Shown in pieces: positions 1 to 6,395 of a stretch of 11,694 nt of DNA. Position numbers and translations under genes: made by a program. This stretch comes from Oscillospiraceae bacterium (GTDB taxonomy: Bacteria > Bacillota_A > Clostridia > Oscillospirales > WRJC01). The number at the start of each line of letters is the position of its first letter. The first letter of the stretch is position 1. The notes below the pieces were generated by a model. The model ran no database searches and had not been told where the DNA came from. It saw nothing but the letters and a program-made list of their open reading frames with translations. The stretch lies in the NCBI GenBank assembly GCA_009785015.1, contig WQXD01000088.1, positions 1 to 11,694 on the forward strand. Direction: 5' to 3'.

Positions 1-68
1 AAGCGCTCGTCGCCAAAAAATATTGGATTTACCCCACATACGGGGAAATTTTATACAGCGTGAACTGA
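1..68 (+). CDS. 3' end of a truncated gene, product unrecognised
   Basis: Reading from base 3, 21 sense codons run to a TGA at 66-68. Two other frames also stay open for part of this stretch, but this one has the G/C-rich third positions seen in the confirmed genes here (about 14 of 21). The encoded tail contains IYPTYGEIL near its end. That loosely resembles the HPT/YPT-x-x-E tail of flavoprotein disulfide reductases such as mercuric-reductase-like proteins, but 21 residues cannot support an assignment. The gene would end 69 nt before the lipoprotein start, in the same direction, so it may be the preceding gene of the same transcript. It could also be chance. Confidence 0.4.
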   Translation, partial: ALVAKKYWIYPTYGEILYSVN

Positions 69-81
69 CGTTTCAAACGTC
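67..81. promoter_or_regulatory. Perfect 15-nt palindrome, candidate operator
   Basis: GACGTTT, a single C, then AAACGTC form two perfectly complementary 7-nt arms. The site overlaps the stop of the truncated upstream gene and lies 57 nt before the lipoprotein start. A one-base centre suits a dimeric DNA-binding protein better than an RNA hairpin, and no U-tract follows, so a terminator is unlikely. No regulator is encoded nearby to pair with it. Confidence 0.35.
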
Positions 82-137
82 TTTCATATACGAAAAAAAT
101 TTTAATTAAACGCTATAATCAATTAAGGAGGATGATT

Positions 138-584
138 ATGTCAAAAAAAGCAATTTCACTCATCATCGCGGCCGTTCTGGCGGCATCCGTTCTTTTTTCA
201 TGCAAAACAACCTACGACTATGTGAAAACCGTCCAAGATAGTAATCTGCTTCAGGAAATGGGTTTCACGCAAAGCAGCGTGACCGTCACAGACAAATATG
301 TGACATCCTCCGAATGGAAGAACCGCACCGAGGGCGGCACGGAATACGTCGATTTGAAAGGCAAGATAAAAGGCAGCGGAGAGGATATTGTGATGACATT
401 CAAAGTGACGCCGATCGAGGGGGAAGAAGGCATGTTTTATATCCAGACGCATTCGCTCGAACTCGACGGGGAAACCAAAGGCGCCGACGAAGCGGCTGTG
501 CTTTTGTACTACATGTACGCCGCCTACGACGGCGGGTTTGACCTCGTGGACATAGACGAATTTCTCAATTTTGAAGCCGAATAA
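138..584 (+). CDS. Small secreted lipoprotein of unknown function
   Basis: This encodes a 148-residue protein with a type II signal peptide: a basic start (MSKK), a hydrophobic stretch at about residues 5-20, and a lipobox LFSC ending at Cys22. The mature part, about 126 residues, should be lipid-anchored outside the cytoplasmic membrane. It is acidic and rich in Glu, Asp, Gly and Thr, with alternating polar and hydrophobic segments that suggest beta structure, and has no further membrane segment. I do not recognise a family. The ATG at 138 is chosen over the in-frame ATG at 132 because AAGGAGG (125-131) abuts the latter and lies 6 nt before the former. The ASRT-family gene follows 55 nt later on the same strand, so co-transcription is plausible. 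A ligand-binding or envelope-structural role is possible but nothing in the sequence proves it. Confidence 0.85.
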   Translation: MSKKAISLIIAAVLAASVLFSCKTTYDYVKTVQDSNLLQEMGFTQSSVTVTDKYVTSSEWKNRTEGGTEYVDLKGKIKGSGEDIVMTFKVTPIEGEEGMFYIQTHSLELDGETKGADEAAVLLYYMYAAYDGGFDLVDIDEFLNFEAE

Positions 585-639
585 GCGGCGCTTTGCATTT
601 TGTAAATTCATTTAAAGGAAAGGAAAAAGGGTAATTTCT

Positions 640-1011
640 ATGGAAGCATACGGCAAAAAAACATGGCTTATCCCCGACACCTATCTCAGCTCCGTCTCCA
701 AGCACGATCCGCCCAGCCACGAATCGGTCTGCGTGCTGAACACTTCGGATGCCGACGCGCACATAAAACTCACGCTGTTTTTCGAGGACAGCGAAAAAAG
801 GGACGATTTCGAATCCTTCTGCGGGGCGGGAAGGACGCATCATATCCGCCTTGACAAGATCCGCTCGAACGCGGGCGAGCCGATACCAAAAGATGTGCCA
901 TACGCCATTTTGCTCGAAAGCAGCGTGGAAGTGGTGGTGCAGTACAGCAGGCTCGACACCTCGGCGGTCGAAATGGCGCTCATGACCACGATGGGTTATC
1001 CGGTCGAATGA
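640..1011 (+). CDS. Sensory rhodopsin transducer (ASRT) family protein
   Basis: This 123-residue soluble protein matches, from memory, the small Anabaena sensory rhodopsin transducer family along its whole length. Landmarks are WLIPDTYL near the start, SHESVCVLN (26-34), the RTHHIRLD strand (65-72), IPKDVPYAILLESSV (82-96) and the C-terminal signature VVVQYSRLDTSAVEMAL (98-114). The founding member is a beta-sandwich tetramer that couples to a rhodopsin. Most relatives have no rhodopsin, and comparative work has proposed that the fold binds small molecules, probably sugars. There is no signal peptide or membrane segment, so it should be cytosolic. A purine-rich AAAAAGGG lies upstream as ribosome site. 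A Gfo/Idh/MocA dehydrogenase follows 64 nt later, which fits a carbohydrate-sensing or chaperoning role (inference). The family call is firm; the function is unknown. Confidence 0.87.
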   Translation: MEAYGKKTWLIPDTYLSSVSKHDPPSHESVCVLNTSDADAHIKLTLFFEDSEKRDDFESFCGAGRTHHIRLDKIRSNAGEPIPKDVPYAILLESSVEVVVQYSRLDTSAVEMALMTTMGYPVE

Positions 1012-1013
1012 TA

Positions 1014-1038
1014 TACTGATATTTCGAAGTTTTCAGTA
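1014..1038. repeat. Short inverted repeat between ASRT and dehydrogenase genes
   Basis: TACTGA (1014-1019) and TCAGTA (1033-1038) are perfect inverted arms around a 13-nt spacer that contains the self-complementary TTCGAA. It begins just after the ASRT stop codon and ends 25 nt before the GGAGG (1064-1068) of the next gene. It could be an operator or a weak mRNA hairpin modulating the downstream gene. With 6-bp arms in AT-rich DNA it could also arise by chance. No U-tract directly follows, so a terminator is unlikely. Confidence 0.25.
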
Positions 1039-1075
1039 AACAAAAATTTATTTATGTTTTATCGGAGGTATTTTT

Positions 1076-2251
1076 ATGGCGAAAAAAAATATAAACGTCG
1101 GGCTTATAGGTTATAAGTTCATGGGCAAGGCGCACAGCAACGGCCTGTCCAAAATCGGCATGTTCTTCGACGGTTCCGCGAATATAACCAAAAAAGTGCT
1201 CTGCGGCAGGGATCCCGAATGGGTAAAAGAATCCGCCGAAAAATTCGGCTGGGATGAATGCGAGACTTCATGGGAAAAACTGATCAAACGCGCCGACATC
1301 GACGCAGTCGACATAACCGCGCCTTCAGACGCGCACAAGACGATCGGGCTCGCCGCAGCCAACGAGGGCAAGCACGTGTTCTGCGAAAAGCCGCTCGCGC
1401 TCACGCTGGCGGATGCGCGCCAGATGCTCGAAGCGGCCGAAAAGAACAAAATAATCAACCAGGTCGGCTTTAACTACAGGTTCGTGCCCGCGGTCCTTTT
1501 GGCCAAAAAGCTCATCGACGAAGGAAAAATCGGGAGGATATTTCATGTGCGCTCGAGTTTCCTGCAGGACTGGATCATAGATCCCGAATTTCCGCTCGTG
1601 TGGAGGCTAGACAAAAAAGTGTGCGGCTCGGGCTCTCTCGGCGATCTCGGCGCGCACTGCATAGATATGGCGAGGTTCTTGGTGGGCGAGTTCGCTTCCG
1701 TTGCGGCCATGAGCACCACATTTGTCAAGCGGCGCCCGCTGCTCGAAAAAACGACGGGGGGACTGACCGCCAAAGCCAACGAAAGCGCGCCGATGGCAGA
1801 CGTCGAAATCGACGATGCGACCGTTTTTGTTTCGGAATTCAAAAACGGCGCGATGGGGGTTTTCGAAGCCACCAGATTCGCGCAGGGGCATAAAAACGAC
1901 ATGTCGATTGAAATAAACGGGGAACTCGGCAGCCTCAAATTCGTATTCGAACGCATGAACGAGCTGCATCTGTCGGCAACCGACGAGCCGGGCACCCAGG
2001 GCTTCAGGCTTATTCAGGCGAGCGAAGGCATCCACCCGTATATGCAGGCCTGGTGGCCCCCGGGACACGTGATCGGCTACGAGCACACCTTTGTGCACGA
2101 GCTGTATGAATTCACCGAGGCAATCGCGGCCGGCCGGCCCCTTAACCCGATCTGCCCCACCTTTGCCGACGGAGTCAAATGCTCGCAGGTGATGGAGGCC
2201 GTCGAGCTCTCCTGCGAAAAGAAGATCCAAGTCGACGTCGACAGCCTGTAG
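1076..2251 (+). CDS. Gfo/Idh/MocA family NAD(P)-dependent oxidoreductase
   Basis: This 391-residue cytosolic dehydrogenase has the two-domain layout and usual length of the Gfo/Idh/MocA family. The N-terminal Rossmann fold starts with GLIGYKFMGKAH (9-20), whose first three Gly positions fit the dinucleotide loop. The EKP motif (104-106) carries the conserved lysine, and GFNYRFVPAV (131-140) follows. The C-terminal domain holds GSGSLGDLGAHCIDMARFL (184-202), in which Asp190 and His194 are the likely catalytic pair. The segments GYKFMGKAHS and DPEFPLVWRLDK resemble the levoglucosan- and inositol-dehydrogenase-like branch, so the expected reaction is reversible oxidation of a sugar or cyclitol hydroxyl. 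The exact substrate cannot be read from sequence. GGAGG at 1064-1068 sits 7 nt before the ATG. Neighbours are the ASRT gene upstream and a tiny membrane protein 40 nt downstream, with no terminator evident between them. Confidence 0.93.
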   Translation: MAKKNINVGLIGYKFMGKAHSNGLSKIGMFFDGSANITKKVLCGRDPEWVKESAEKFGWDECETSWEKLIKRADIDAVDITAPSDAHKTIGLAAANEGKHVFCEKPLALTLADARQMLEAAEKNKIINQVGFNYRFVPAVLLAKKLIDEGKIGRIFHVRSSFLQDWIIDPEFPLVWRLDKKVCGSGSLGDLGAHCIDMARFLVGEFASVAAMSTTFVKRRPLLEKTTGGLTAKANESAPMADVEIDDATVFVSEFKNGAMGVFEATRFAQGHKNDMSIEINGELGSLKFVFERMNELHLSATDEPGTQGFRLIQASEGIHPYMQAWWPPGHVIGYEHTFVHELYEFTEAIAAGRPLNPICPTFADGVKCSQVMEAVELSCEKKIQVDVDSL

Positions 2252-2291
2252 GGACCGCGTATGGAATTTATTTTTGGGAGGCGGATGTGTT

Positions 2292-2393
2292 TTGAGTGAA
2301 AAACGCAAGAAATTCTGGATAAGGGTTATCGTGATAATTATGATTGCGGGGCTTGTGCTGCCGAGTCTCTTTGTGATATTCGGCAAGATGTGA
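2292..2393 (+). CDS. 33-residue single-pass membrane protein with TTG start
   Basis: A TTG at 2292 opens a 33-codon frame ending in TGA (2391-2393). GGGAGG at 2276-2281 lies 10 nt before it, a good ribosome site. The product starts SEKRKKFWIR (basic, inside-positive) and continues with a hydrophobic stretch of about 18-20 residues (IVIIMIAGLVLPSLFVIF), ending in GKM. This predicts one membrane helix with a cytosolic N-terminus. Size and layout recall the tiny membrane protein Prli42, which anchors the stressosome in Listeria and is widespread in Firmicutes, but I cannot confirm homology. It fills the gap after the dehydrogenase and stops 6 nt before the convergent mnmG stop. The rare start and small size mean gene callers would often miss it. 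An ATG at 2285 in another frame ends after four codons and is not a competitor. Confidence 0.6.
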   Translation: MSEKRKKFWIRVIVIIMIAGLVLPSLFVIFGKM

Positions 2394-2399
2394 AAAGCT

Positions 2400-4295
2400 T
2401 TATAATCTGTCCAAATTTATTATCAGCGCGGTGATGTCCGCGGGGGAAATGCCCGAGATTCTCGAAGCTTCGCCGATGTTGTCGGGCCGGAGTTTGCCGA
2501 GCTTTTGCACCGCCTCGATTCTCAAGCCTTTGAGGGACGAATAATCCAGATCTTTGGGGATTTTTCGCCCCTCCAATTTTTTGTGGCGGGCGATTTCCTC
2601 CTGTTCGCGCTTTATATACCCCCCGTATTGTATTTTTATCATGGCGGACTTGAATATATCAGCGGGCGTATCGGCGCTGCGGCCCGAATCGAGCTCTTTT
2701 AGCTTGTCGTAATCGAGTTCGGGGCGCTTTAAGAGCTCCACCAATTTTACGGCGGCGGTTATCTTTGAGGAATTGTTTTGCGTTAGGACGCCGTTTGTTT
2801 TATCGGTGGGGTAAATGGTGGTGTTTTTGGCCCGCTCTATCTCTTTTTCGATGAGTTCGAGCTTTTTTTGCAGTTTTGCGTAACGCCGGGAACTCACAAG
2901 GCCGAATTCGGCCCCGTATTTCATCAGCCTTTCGCCCGCGTTGTCCTGGCGCAGCGAGAGCCTGTATTCGGTGCGGCTGGTCATCACCCTGTAGGGCTCG
3001 TTTGTGCCTTTGGTCACCAGATCGTCGATCAGCATCCCGATATACGAGCCGGACCGCTCCAAAACAAACTCCGGCTTGCCCGACACTTTCAGCGCGGCGT
3101 TTATTCCCGCCACGATCCCCTGGGCCGCCGCCTCCTCATAACCCGAAGTGCCGTTGAACTGCCCCGCTCCGAACAGGTTTTCAATGTCTCTGAATTCCAA
3201 TGAACGGCAAAGCTGCAGCGGGTCGCAGCAGTCGTACTCGATGGCGTAGGCGGGCCTCATCATTTTGGCGTTTTCGAGGCCCGCAATCGAGCCGATTATC
3301 TTTTTCTGCACATCTATGGGCATGGAGCTCGAGAGCCCCTGCAGATACATTTCACGGGTATCCGCCCCCATCGGCTCGACAAAAATCTGATGCCGCTCTT
3401 TGTCAGAAAATCTCACCACCTTGTCCTCTATGCTCGGGCAGTATCTCGCCCCGGTGCCTTTTATGCGCCCCGAATACATGGGCGAGCGGTGCAGGTTTTC
3501 GCGGATTATATCATGCGTCTGGCCGTTTGTGTACGCGATATGGCATACATGCCGGTTTTTTTTCGGCTTAGCCGAAGTGTCCGCGAAATTCACTATATTT
3601 TCGTCGCCGTATTGTATTTCCAGCCGGGAATAGTCTATGCCGCCGGAATGCACCCTGGCGGGGGTGCCGGTTTTAAACCTCATCATGGTTATCCCGTTTT
3701 GTTTTAAGTTTTCGGACAAATAGGATGAACGCGCCGTGTTGTCCGGGCCGCTCTCTATCGAAACTTCCCCTATCAGTATATTGCTGTCCAAATAAGTGCC
3801 GCAGGCAAGTATGACCGTCTTCGCCGAAAATATCTCGCCCGTCCGCGTTTTTACCCCGGCTGCGCGTTTTTTTTCGCCCTCGCTCTCAAAAATGACTTCG
3901 GTTATCTCGGCTTGGCAGATGTCCAAGTTTTTCTGGTTTTCGAGCGTCTTTTTCATTAGAGCGTGGTATTTTTTCCTGTCCGACTGAAACCTGAGCGATT
4001 GCACGGCGGGACCCTTGGAGCTGTTCAGCATCCTGCACTGGAGCCTGGTCTTGTCCGCCGCTTTTCCCATCTCGCCCCCCAGCGCGTCGATTTCAAACAC
4101 AAGATGCCCTTTGCCCGTCCCTCCAATTGAGGGATTGCACGGCATATTGCCGATCGCGTCCAAGGAAAGCGTGAATAAAATCGTTTTCACGCCCATTCTG
4201 GCCGCGGCGAGCGCCGCTTCGGCGCCCGCGTGGCCCCCGCCGACCACCGCCGCTTCATATATTTCGTTTGATTCGTTTCCGTTTATTCTGTCCAT
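2400..4295 (-). CDS. mnmG: tRNA uridine-5-carboxymethylaminomethyl modification enzyme MnmG (GidA)
   Basis: This is a 631-residue FAD-dependent enzyme of normal family length. With MnmE it installs the 5-carboxymethylaminomethyl group on wobble uridine (U34) of certain tRNAs, using methylene-tetrahydrofolate and glycine or ammonia; it is cytosolic. Diagnostic stretches are the FAD loop AAVVGGGHAGAEAALAAARMG (start residue about 15), MPCNPSIGGTGKGHL (51-65), MLNSSKGPAV (89-98), RYCPSIEDKV in mid-protein, GQFNGTSGYEEAAAQGI, and a C-terminal helical domain ending GEASRISGISPADI, which in the family contacts MnmE. The ATG at 4295 lacks a strong ribosome site; only a weak GGAA lies upstream. Neither mnmE nor rsmG, its frequent partners, is next to it. 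It diverges from uvrB across an 81-nt gap, and its end nearly touches that of the small membrane gene. Confidence 0.98.
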   Translation of the reverse strand: MDRINGNESNEIYEAAVVGGGHAGAEAALAAARMGVKTILFTLSLDAIGNMPCNPSIGGTGKGHLVFEIDALGGEMGKAADKTRLQCRMLNSSKGPAVQSLRFQSDRKKYHALMKKTLENQKNLDICQAEITEVIFESEGEKKRAAGVKTRTGEIFSAKTVILACGTYLDSNILIGEVSIESGPDNTARSSYLSENLKQNGITMMRFKTGTPARVHSGGIDYSRLEIQYGDENIVNFADTSAKPKKNRHVCHIAYTNGQTHDIIRENLHRSPMYSGRIKGTGARYCPSIEDKVVRFSDKERHQIFVEPMGADTREMYLQGLSSSMPIDVQKKIIGSIAGLENAKMMRPAYAIEYDCCDPLQLCRSLEFRDIENLFGAGQFNGTSGYEEAAAQGIVAGINAALKVSGKPEFVLERSGSYIGMLIDDLVTKGTNEPYRVMTSRTEYRLSLRQDNAGERLMKYGAEFGLVSSRRYAKLQKKLELIEKEIERAKNTTIYPTDKTNGVLTQNNSSKITAAVKLVELLKRPELDYDKLKELDSGRSADTPADIFKSAMIKIQYGGYIKREQEEIARHKKLEGRKIPKDLDYSSLKGLRIEAVQKLGKLRPDNIGEASRISGISPADITALIINLDRL

Positions 4296-4376
4296 ATTTT
4301 TAATTTTTCGTTCATTTAATTCCGCAATTTTTATGATATAATATTTCTAAAACACAAGAGAGGTGCAACAAAACGC
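4296..4376. promoter_or_regulatory. Shared divergent promoter region of mnmG and uvrB
   Basis: These 81 nt are strongly AT-rich and separate the two start codons. For uvrB, TGATATAAT at 4334-4342 is a consensus extended -10 (TGn plus TATAAT at 4337-4342). No good -35 is visible 16-18 nt upstream, which an extended -10 can tolerate. The uvrB ribosome site is AGAGGTG at 4359-4365. For mnmG, the opposite strand offers TATTAT (4343-4338) with a TTGCAC-like -35 (4368-4363) at a long 19-nt spacing. The two -10 elements would share the same bases, so polymerase binding for the two genes would be mutually exclusive. The uvrB element is well supported; the mnmG one is tentative. I see no LexA/DinR box. 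Confidence 0.55.
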
Positions 4377-6395
4377 ATGGATACGCTAAGGCAGCAAAAC
4401 AAATTCCGTCTGGTTTCGGATTACGCCCCCACGGGGGACCAGCCCCAAGCCGTGGAGCGGCTCGCGGAGGGCATCGAAAAAGGCCGCAGGGAACAGATAC
4501 TGCTCGGGGTCACGGGGTCGGGAAAAACATTTACGATGGCGAATATAATCCAAAAATTGAACCGCCCCACTCTGGTGCTCGCGCACAACAAAACCCTGGC
4601 CGCGCAGCTGTGCACGGAGTTTCGGGAGTTCTTTCCCGACAATGCGGTCGAATACTTTGTGAGCTATTACGATTATTATCAGCCCGAGGCCTATCTTCCC
4701 GGGAAGGATATCTACATAGAAAAAGATTCGTCGATCAACGACGAGATAGACAAGCTCAGGCACTCGGCCACATCCTCGCTGCTCTCGCGCAATGACGTCA
4801 TAATCGTTTCGAGCGTATCCTGCATATACGGTCTGGGCGACCCTGCGGAATACGAAAACTTGGTGGTGGGGGTGCGCGTGGGCATGAAGATGAGCCGGGA
4901 GGAATTCATATCGAGATTGGTGGATATAAACTACAACAGAAACGATATCAGCCTTGAGAGAAACAAATTCAGGGTGAGGGGCGATATCGTCGAGGTGATA
5001 TCCTCGGATTCAAACGACAGGGCCACCCGCGTGGAGTTTTTCGGCGATGAAATAGACAGGATATCTTCTATCCACACGGTCACCGGCGAAGCGCTCAGTT
5101 TCTTAAAGTACACCGCGATATTCCCCGCTTCGCATTTTGTGGTCTCCAAGGAAAAAACAGAAGCGGCCATCGCGGAAATCGAAGAGGAGCTGGAGGAGCA
5201 GATACAATTCTTCCAAAGCAGCAACAAGCTCATCGAGGCGCAGAGAATAGAGGAGCGCACGCGCTACGACATAGAAATGATCCGCGAGATAGGCTATTGC
5301 AGCGGCATCGAAAATTATTCGAGGATATTCACCGGCAGGCCCCAAGGGGCCACGCCGTACACGCTCATGGATTACTTCCCCTCCGATTACCTGATGTTCA
5401 TAGACGAGTCGCATGTTTCCGTGCCGCAGGTCAAGGGAATGAGCGCGGGGGACAGGGCCAGAAAGAAAAATCTCGTGGATTACGGTTTCAGGCTCCCTTC
5501 CGCCTACGACAACCGCCCCATGGTTTTCGAGGAATTTTTGGAAAAGATAAATCAGGTGATATATGTGAGCGCCACCCCGGCGGCTTTTGAGCGGGGACGC
5601 AGCGCTGCCGTTGCCGAGCAGGTGATACGCCCCACGGGGCTTTTGGACCCCGAGGTGGAGGTCCGGAAAATAGACGGCCAGATCGACGATCTGATCGGCG
5701 AAATAAATCAGAGAGTCGCCGCAAAGGAGAGGGTGATCGTGACCACCCTGACAAAGAAAATGGCGGAGGATCTGTCGGAATATATCGAAAACCTCGGCAT
5801 AAAATCGAGATATATACACCATCAGGTCGATACTATCGAAAGAGTGGAACTGCTCAGGGATCTGCGCCAGGGGGAATACGACGTGATAATCGGAATAAAT
5901 CTGCTCCGCGAAGGCTTAGACCTGCCCGAGGTTTCGCTGATTGCGATATTGGACGCGGACAAAGAGGGGTTTTTGCGCTCGGACACCTCCCTCATACAGA
6001 TCATCGGCCGCGCGGCCAGAAACGTCAACGGAAAGGTGATCATGTACGCCGACAATATCACGGGTTCCATGGAGCGCGCGATAAACGAAACCAACAGGCG
6101 AAGACAAATCCAGCAGGAATACAACGACGCCCACAACATAACCCCGCAGACCATAGTGAAAGCCGTGCGCGACATGACGGACTTAAGAGACCGCGAAAAA
6201 GAGGAGTTGAGCCACTCCGCCGCGAAAGCGAAGAAACTCGAGGACAAACTCGAAGACGCCGCGAACCTCAGCCAAAAAGACAAGAGCAAGTTAATCGAGG
6301 ATTTAGGCGCCGAGATGCAAAAGGCGGCGAAACAATTGGACTTCGAGCGCGCGGCATACCTCCGGGACAAAATCAAGAGGCTGCGCGGGGTTTAG
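4377..6395 (+). CDS. uvrB: Excinuclease ABC subunit UvrB
   Basis: This is a 672-residue UvrB of full, normal length. It is the cytosolic damage-verification helicase of nucleotide excision repair, loaded by UvrA and then recruiting UvrC for incision. Visible parts in order are Walker A GVTGSGKT (44-51), the DNA-strand-gripping beta-hairpin around [12 protein letters not shown] (97-108), the UvrA-interaction region from about 150 to 250, the Walker B box DESH (343-346), SAT (398-400), helicase motif [16 protein letters not shown] (506-520), motif VI GRAARN (544-549), and a C-terminal UVR coiled segment (about 637-670) that binds UvrC. The start follows AGAGGTG by 11 nt. uvrA and uvrC are not beside it in the window. 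Oddities from memory of relatives: MSAGDRARK where MYNGDRARK is usual, and [10 protein letters not shown] instead of SATPGPYE. The stop overlaps that of the convergent amidase gene. Confidence 0.98.
   Translation: MDTLRQQNKFRLVSDYAPTGDQPQAVERLAEGIEKGRREQILLGVTGSGKTFTMANIIQKLNRPTLVLAHNKTLAAQLCTEFREFFPDNAVEYFVSYYDYYQPEAYLPGKDIYIEKDSSINDEIDKLRHSATSSLLSRNDVIIVSSVSCIYGLGDPAEYENLVVGVRVGMKMSREEFISRLVDINYNRNDISLERNKFRVRGDIVEVISSDSNDRATRVEFFGDEIDRISSIHTVTGEALSFLKYTAIFPASHFVVSKEKTEAAIAEIEEELEEQIQFFQSSNKLIEAQRIEERTRYDIEMIREIGYCSGIENYSRIFTGRPQGATPYTLMDYFPSDYLMFIDESHVSVPQVKGMSAGDRARKKNLVDYGFRLPSAYDNRPMVFEEFLEKINQVIYVSATPAAFERGRSAAVAEQVIRPTGLLDPEVEVRKIDGQIDDLIGEINQRVAAKERVIVTTLTKKMAEDLSEYIENLGIKSRYIHHQVDTIERVELLRDLRQGEYDVIIGINLLREGLDLPEVSLIAILDADKEGFLRSDTSLIQIIGRAARNVNGKVIMYADNITGSMERAINETNRRRQIQQEYNDAHNITPQTIVKAVRDMTDLRDREKEELSHSAAKAKKLEDKLEDAANLSQKDKSKLIEDLGAEMQKAAKQLDFERAAYLRDKIKRLRGV

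Noticed and set aside
114..119. TATAAT just before the lipoprotein gene as its -10 element
   Set aside because: Transcription would start near 126, inside the AAGGAGG ribosome site (125-131), leaving too short a leader. No -35 is found 16-18 nt upstream. It may be chance in AT-rich DNA.
574..603. GC-rich imperfect hairpin after the lipoprotein stop as a terminator
   Set aside because: The stem needs a bulge and has only about 4-6 pairs; the following T-rich part is interrupted by GCA. Too weak to call.
2231..2242. GTCGACGTCGAC palindrome at the end of the first dehydrogenase gene
   Set aside because: It is explained by codons for Val-Asp-Val-Asp and lies inside coding sequence.
1607..2386. 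Long open frame (259 codons) antisense to the dehydrogenase
   Set aside because: It mirrors the codon pattern of the real gene on the other strand, has no family resemblance, and would overlap the whole 3' half of a clear Gfo/Idh gene.
2401..2406. TATAAT next to the convergent small-gene/mnmG ends
   Set aside because: It is within the last codons of mnmG with no downstream gene in the needed direction and spacing.
4296..4376. LexA/DinR (SOS) box before uvrB
   Set aside because: Only a lone CGTTC half-site is present; no matching GAAC half at the right distance.
5103..5822. Open frame of 239 codons antisense to uvrB
   Set aside because: It lies entirely within a well-conserved gene, with no ribosome site or recognisable domain; a codon-bias shadow.
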